A DNA stretch of 64,000 nucleotides. It comes from Polynucleobacter sp. JS-Safj-400b-B2 (GTDB taxonomy: Bacteria; Pseudomonadota; Gammaproteobacteria; Burkholderiales; Burkholderiaceae). The position numbers were made by a program, and so were the translations under genes. Shown here piece after piece: positions 62,185-64,000 of this stretch (position 1 is its first letter; each line of letters begins with the position of its first letter). The notes beneath the pieces were generated by a model. The model was given only the letters and a program-made list of their open reading frames with translations, was not told the DNA's origin and made no database searches. Where the stretch lies: the NCBI RefSeq assembly GCF_018881975.1, contig NZ_JACVPJ010000008.1:48673-112672 (forward strand), read 5' to 3'.

Positions 62185-62208
62185 GCCCCAACTACTGCTA
62201 GTTGGGGC
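62185..62208 (-). terminator. Terminator after the SYLF gene
   Basis: A perfect 10-bp stem GCCCCAACTA/TAGTTGGGGC with a 4-nt loop. The minus strand continues TTTTCTTTTT, ending the transcript whose stop codon is at 62234. Confidence 0.9.
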
Positions 62209-62233
62209 CCTGACTTCAAACTCTTTACTTTGT

Positions 62234-62875
62234 TTATTGCTTCTTCTTTGGTAAGTTATTCAGGGTTGAAGCACTATTTAGCTGCTGATCGACTAGGTAG
62301 AGAGTACCCCCGTAATTAGCCTGTAGATCATACCCAGAGAGGCCTACCGTATAAAAGGTAATTTCAGGATTAAATGAACGAATGGTACCGCCTGAACCAG
62401 CAGAGAAATTAGCATCTACATCAACACCACCGCGATGCCCATCAACCGAAGTTAGTAAAAACTGATCTATCGCGCCAGGGGTCTTGAAGATCGCCACTTG
62501 ATATTGATCTTGATATCCAGCGCCTAGGCCTTCCCCGGTTTTGAGCGCTTGCATAAAAATAGGATCTGTACGACGCTTATCAAATAGAACGCCTTCACCA
62601 CGCGCTAAGACTATCAAAACAATATTGACATTGGAGGTGGTAAAGACCGCATAGCCAGCAGCCTGGTCAATCTCTTTTTGAACATCTGGTTTTTGTTTTA
62701 TTAAGGCATCAAGACCTGTCTTAGCCATTTTCAAAGTTGCGTCGCGCTTTTGCATAATTTCTGCAGGGGTCAGCGGCTTGCCATCTTGGCCAGTGGATTG
62801 GCAGCCAGCTAGAAATGCGACCGCGAGTAAAGTCAAAGCGGCATGCCTCGAAATAGATTTGAATGAAATAGTCAT
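62234..62875 (-). CDS. SYLF (YSC84-like) domain lipoprotein
   Basis: The 213-residue protein has a lipobox (LAVAFLAGCQS) and a SYLF/Ysc84-type domain with IDQAAGYAVFTTSNVNIVLIVLARGEGVLFD, FMQALKTGEGLGAGYQDQYQVAIF and VDVDANFSAGSGG. SYLF domains bind membrane phosphoinositides or lipids; the bacterial role is unclear. The small TM gene 62888 lies directly upstream on the same strand. Confidence 0.88.
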   Translation of the reverse strand: MTISFKSISRHAALTLLAVAFLAGCQSTGQDGKPLTPAEIMQKRDATLKMAKTGLDALIKQKPDVQKEIDQAAGYAVFTTSNVNIVLIVLARGEGVLFDKRRTDPIFMQALKTGEGLGAGYQDQYQVAIFKTPGAIDQFLLTSVDGHRGGVDVDANFSAGSGGTIRSFNPEITFYTVGLSGYDLQANYGGTLYLVDQQLNSASTLNNLPKKKQ

Positions 62876-62887
62876 GGTTAAATTAAT

Positions 62888-63073
62888 TTATACGGTTTGA
62901 ATAGTGACAAGCGGAAATAAGATCGATGCATCAGCCTCTGCCGGCTTAGTCGATACATAAGAGAAAACACAAGCAGCCAAAATAATGAGTGCTCCGGCTA
63001 CTAAGCTCCAATTTCTAATATTTGACCGCACTTTAAAATCCTCTAGTAAATTGACGTTATACGTATTACCCAT
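62888..63073 (-). CDS. 61-residue single-helix membrane protein
   Basis: It has one membrane helix (WSLVAGALIILAACVFSYVS) after a basic N-terminal segment (FKVRSNIRN). No family is recognised. It ends 12 bp before the SYLF gene begins, so the two may be co-transcribed, which suggests an envelope role. Confidence 0.6.
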   Translation of the reverse strand: MGNTYNVNLLEDFKVRSNIRNWSLVAGALIILAACVFSYVSTKPAEADASILFPLVTIQTV

Positions 63074-63144
63074 TACACACCAAGCTTAGTGAGCTGGTGG
63101 CCCACGATTAACTCCCACTATTTTAAGTGCATACTAGAGCCATT

Positions 63145-63822
63145 ATGAAAGTATCTCGTTGGACACAATACTGGCATCAAATCGGCGCCACTCACAGACT
63201 GCTCATTGTTGCATTAACTGGATTTGGATCTTTTTTCATCATTCCAGCCGATCAGAGCCCAGTCATCCGTTTGGCCCTTTCCTGGGTTGCTGCAGGAGGG
63301 CTTTACTTAATACTGACCTACATCATGATGTATTTTTCTACTCAGGAAAATATTCTTGGCCTCTCGAAAAAAGAGGATGATGGCGCGGCGATGATTCTGA
63401 TGATTATCGTGCTTGCGGGAATAGCCAGCTTAGTCACGATCGTGATTATTCTTTCAGGCATCAAAGCACTTCCCATCAACCTTGCCATTCGCCATGTTGG
63501 ACTGGTTTTAGCAACTTACATCATTTCCTGGTTATACGTACACACTGCATTTGCTCTGCATTACGCACACGTCTACTATCAAGAGCTTGAAAAAAACAAT
63601 GAAGTACCTTTACTATTTGCCTCCAAGCCAAAGCCAACCTATGTAGACTTTCTTTACTTCTCGATGGTAATTGGTATGACTTGCCAGACTGCTGACGTCA
63701 ATATTGCCAGCTCCAGAATCCGGTTCTTAGTCATGCTTCAGGGCATGACTGCTTTTATCTTTAATGCCACCTTACTGACTTTGGCTATTAATTTGATATC
63801 AGGGGTAGTTGCACTTTCATAA
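63145..63822 (+). CDS. DUF1345 family membrane protein
   Basis: This protein of about 225 residues has five or six membrane helices, an N-terminal basic segment (KVSRWTQYWHQIGATHRLL), and the family block WLYVHTAFALHYAHVYYQELE followed by DFLYFSMVIGMTCQTADVNI. ATG 63145 is taken rather than GTG 63127. The family is uncharacterised. It is divergent from the 61-residue gene and precedes the insertion sequence. Confidence 0.87.
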   Translation: MKVSRWTQYWHQIGATHRLLIVALTGFGSFFIIPADQSPVIRLALSWVAAGGLYLILTYIMMYFSTQENILGLSKKEDDGAAMILMIIVLAGIASLVTIVIILSGIKALPINLAIRHVGLVLATYIISWLYVHTAFALHYAHVYYQELEKNNEVPLLFASKPKPTYVDFLYFSMVIGMTCQTADVNIASSRIRFLVMLQGMTAFIFNATLLTLAINLISGVVALS

Positions 63823-63873
63823 ACCGCTAAAGTTAACGTCTACGAACTATTTCAAACAAAAAGCCAACCCCAG

Positions 63874-64000
63874 TGAGCTGACCCCCAAAAGTTGGACATT
63901 ATGTCCAACCAAGGGGGTTTTGTTTTATGAGCAAGTACAGCAAGCAGTTCAAGCTAAAGGTAGTTAAAGAGTTTCTAAAGTCAGGTGGTCTTAAGCGGGT
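63874..64000 (+). mobile_element. Left end of an IS3-family (IS150-like) element
   Basis: The end starts near 63874 with TGAGCTGACCCCCAAAAG, typical of IS150-group terminal inverted repeats. A hairpin follows, with stem CCCCC plus GTTGGACAT paired to ATGTCCAAC plus GGGGG and a T-run after it. The transposase orfA starts at 63927. The right end lies outside the window, so target duplication cannot be checked. Confidence 0.85.
63927..64000 (+). CDS. IS3-family transposase OrfA, 5' part
   Basis: The ATG at 63927 opens MSKYSKQFKLKVVKEFLKSG, the start of a helix-turn-helix OrfA protein of IS3/IS150 type, cut by the right window edge after about 24 codons. The upstream GGGGG and T-run belong to the hairpin. 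Frameshifting to OrfB cannot be seen. Confidence 0.85.
   Translation, partial: MSKYSKQFKLKVVKEFLKSGGLKR

Noticed and set aside
1..64000. CRISPR array, prophage structural genes or rRNA genes
   Set aside because: No regularly spaced repeats, phage structural proteins or rRNA-like sequence was seen anywhere.

Overview
The window looks like a chromosomal segment of a free-living aerobic betaproteobacterium of the Burkholderiales, most probably Polynucleobacter or a close relative. This is an inference from gene content. It rests on six Bug-type (tripartite tricarboxylate transporter, TTT) substrate-binding proteins, a complete cco block (MFS-ccoI-ccoS-ccoNOQPGH facing fnr), a complete ccmABCDEFGHI operon, a phasin, and moderate G+C with many A/T-rich spacers. 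I ran no database search. Product names come from motifs and family resemblance read by eye.

Layout. 1-3.3 kb is an accessory tip: a type I restriction R subunit running off the left edge, a small secreted repeat protein, and an unrecognised two-gene unit (cytosolic coiled-coil-like protein plus small membrane protein). It ends at a tRNA/tmRNA-3'-end-like fragment, a pair of direct repeats and a strong terminator, which together look like the edge of an integrated element. 3.3-7.1 kb (minus) holds a methyltransferase, a pirin, a carboxymuconolactone-decarboxylase-like protein and a Bug protein. 7.1-13.5 kb (plus) holds trhO and a probable carboxylic-acid cluster (Bug, MmgE/PrpD, 2-hydroxyacid dehydrogenase, split chromate transporter, Bug). 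13.5-18.3 kb is mixed housekeeping: FluC, LigB-type dioxygenase, two microproteins, M50 protease, cytochrome c', cytochrome b561, MFS. 18.3-25.5 kb is a coherent catabolic/uptake island: 3-hydroxyacyl-CoA dehydrogenase-like protein, 2-hydroxyacid dehydrogenase, DHDPS-like aldolase/dehydratase, TAXI-TRAP binding protein, fused TRAP permease and a mandelate-racemase-family enzyme.

25.8-30.7 kb carries an M23 peptidase, a universal stress protein, a DUF2177 protein, a SulP transporter and a TauE/SafE-like protein. 30.7-40.7 kb is the micro-oxic respiration block: fnr, then (minus) ccoHGPQON, ccoS, ccoI and an MFS protein. A perfect FNR box lies at class II spacing upstream of ccoN. 40.8-45.7 kb mixes two Bug proteins, a 2OG-Fe(II) dioxygenase, a membrane-anchored orphan TAXI protein and an SDR. 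45.7-52.6 kb is the nine-gene system I cytochrome c maturation operon, which would supply haem attachment for CcoO, CcoP and cytochrome c'. 52.7-63.8 kb holds small metabolic and stress genes (flavodoxin, Bug, signal-less binding protein, metallo-hydrolase, quinone reductase, Cu-Zn SOD, lipoproteins, HDAC-like amidohydrolase, phasin, SYLF protein). The right edge is the left end of an IS3-family element.

The best candidates for something undescribed are the two-gene unit at 2.0-3.06 kb beside the restriction gene and att-like scar, the orphan C-terminally anchored TAXI protein at 43.6-44.9 kb, the signal-less binding protein at 54.3-55.1 kb, and three intergenic tandem microrepeats of 8, 11 and 13 bp. 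No tRNA or rRNA gene and no CRISPR array was seen.
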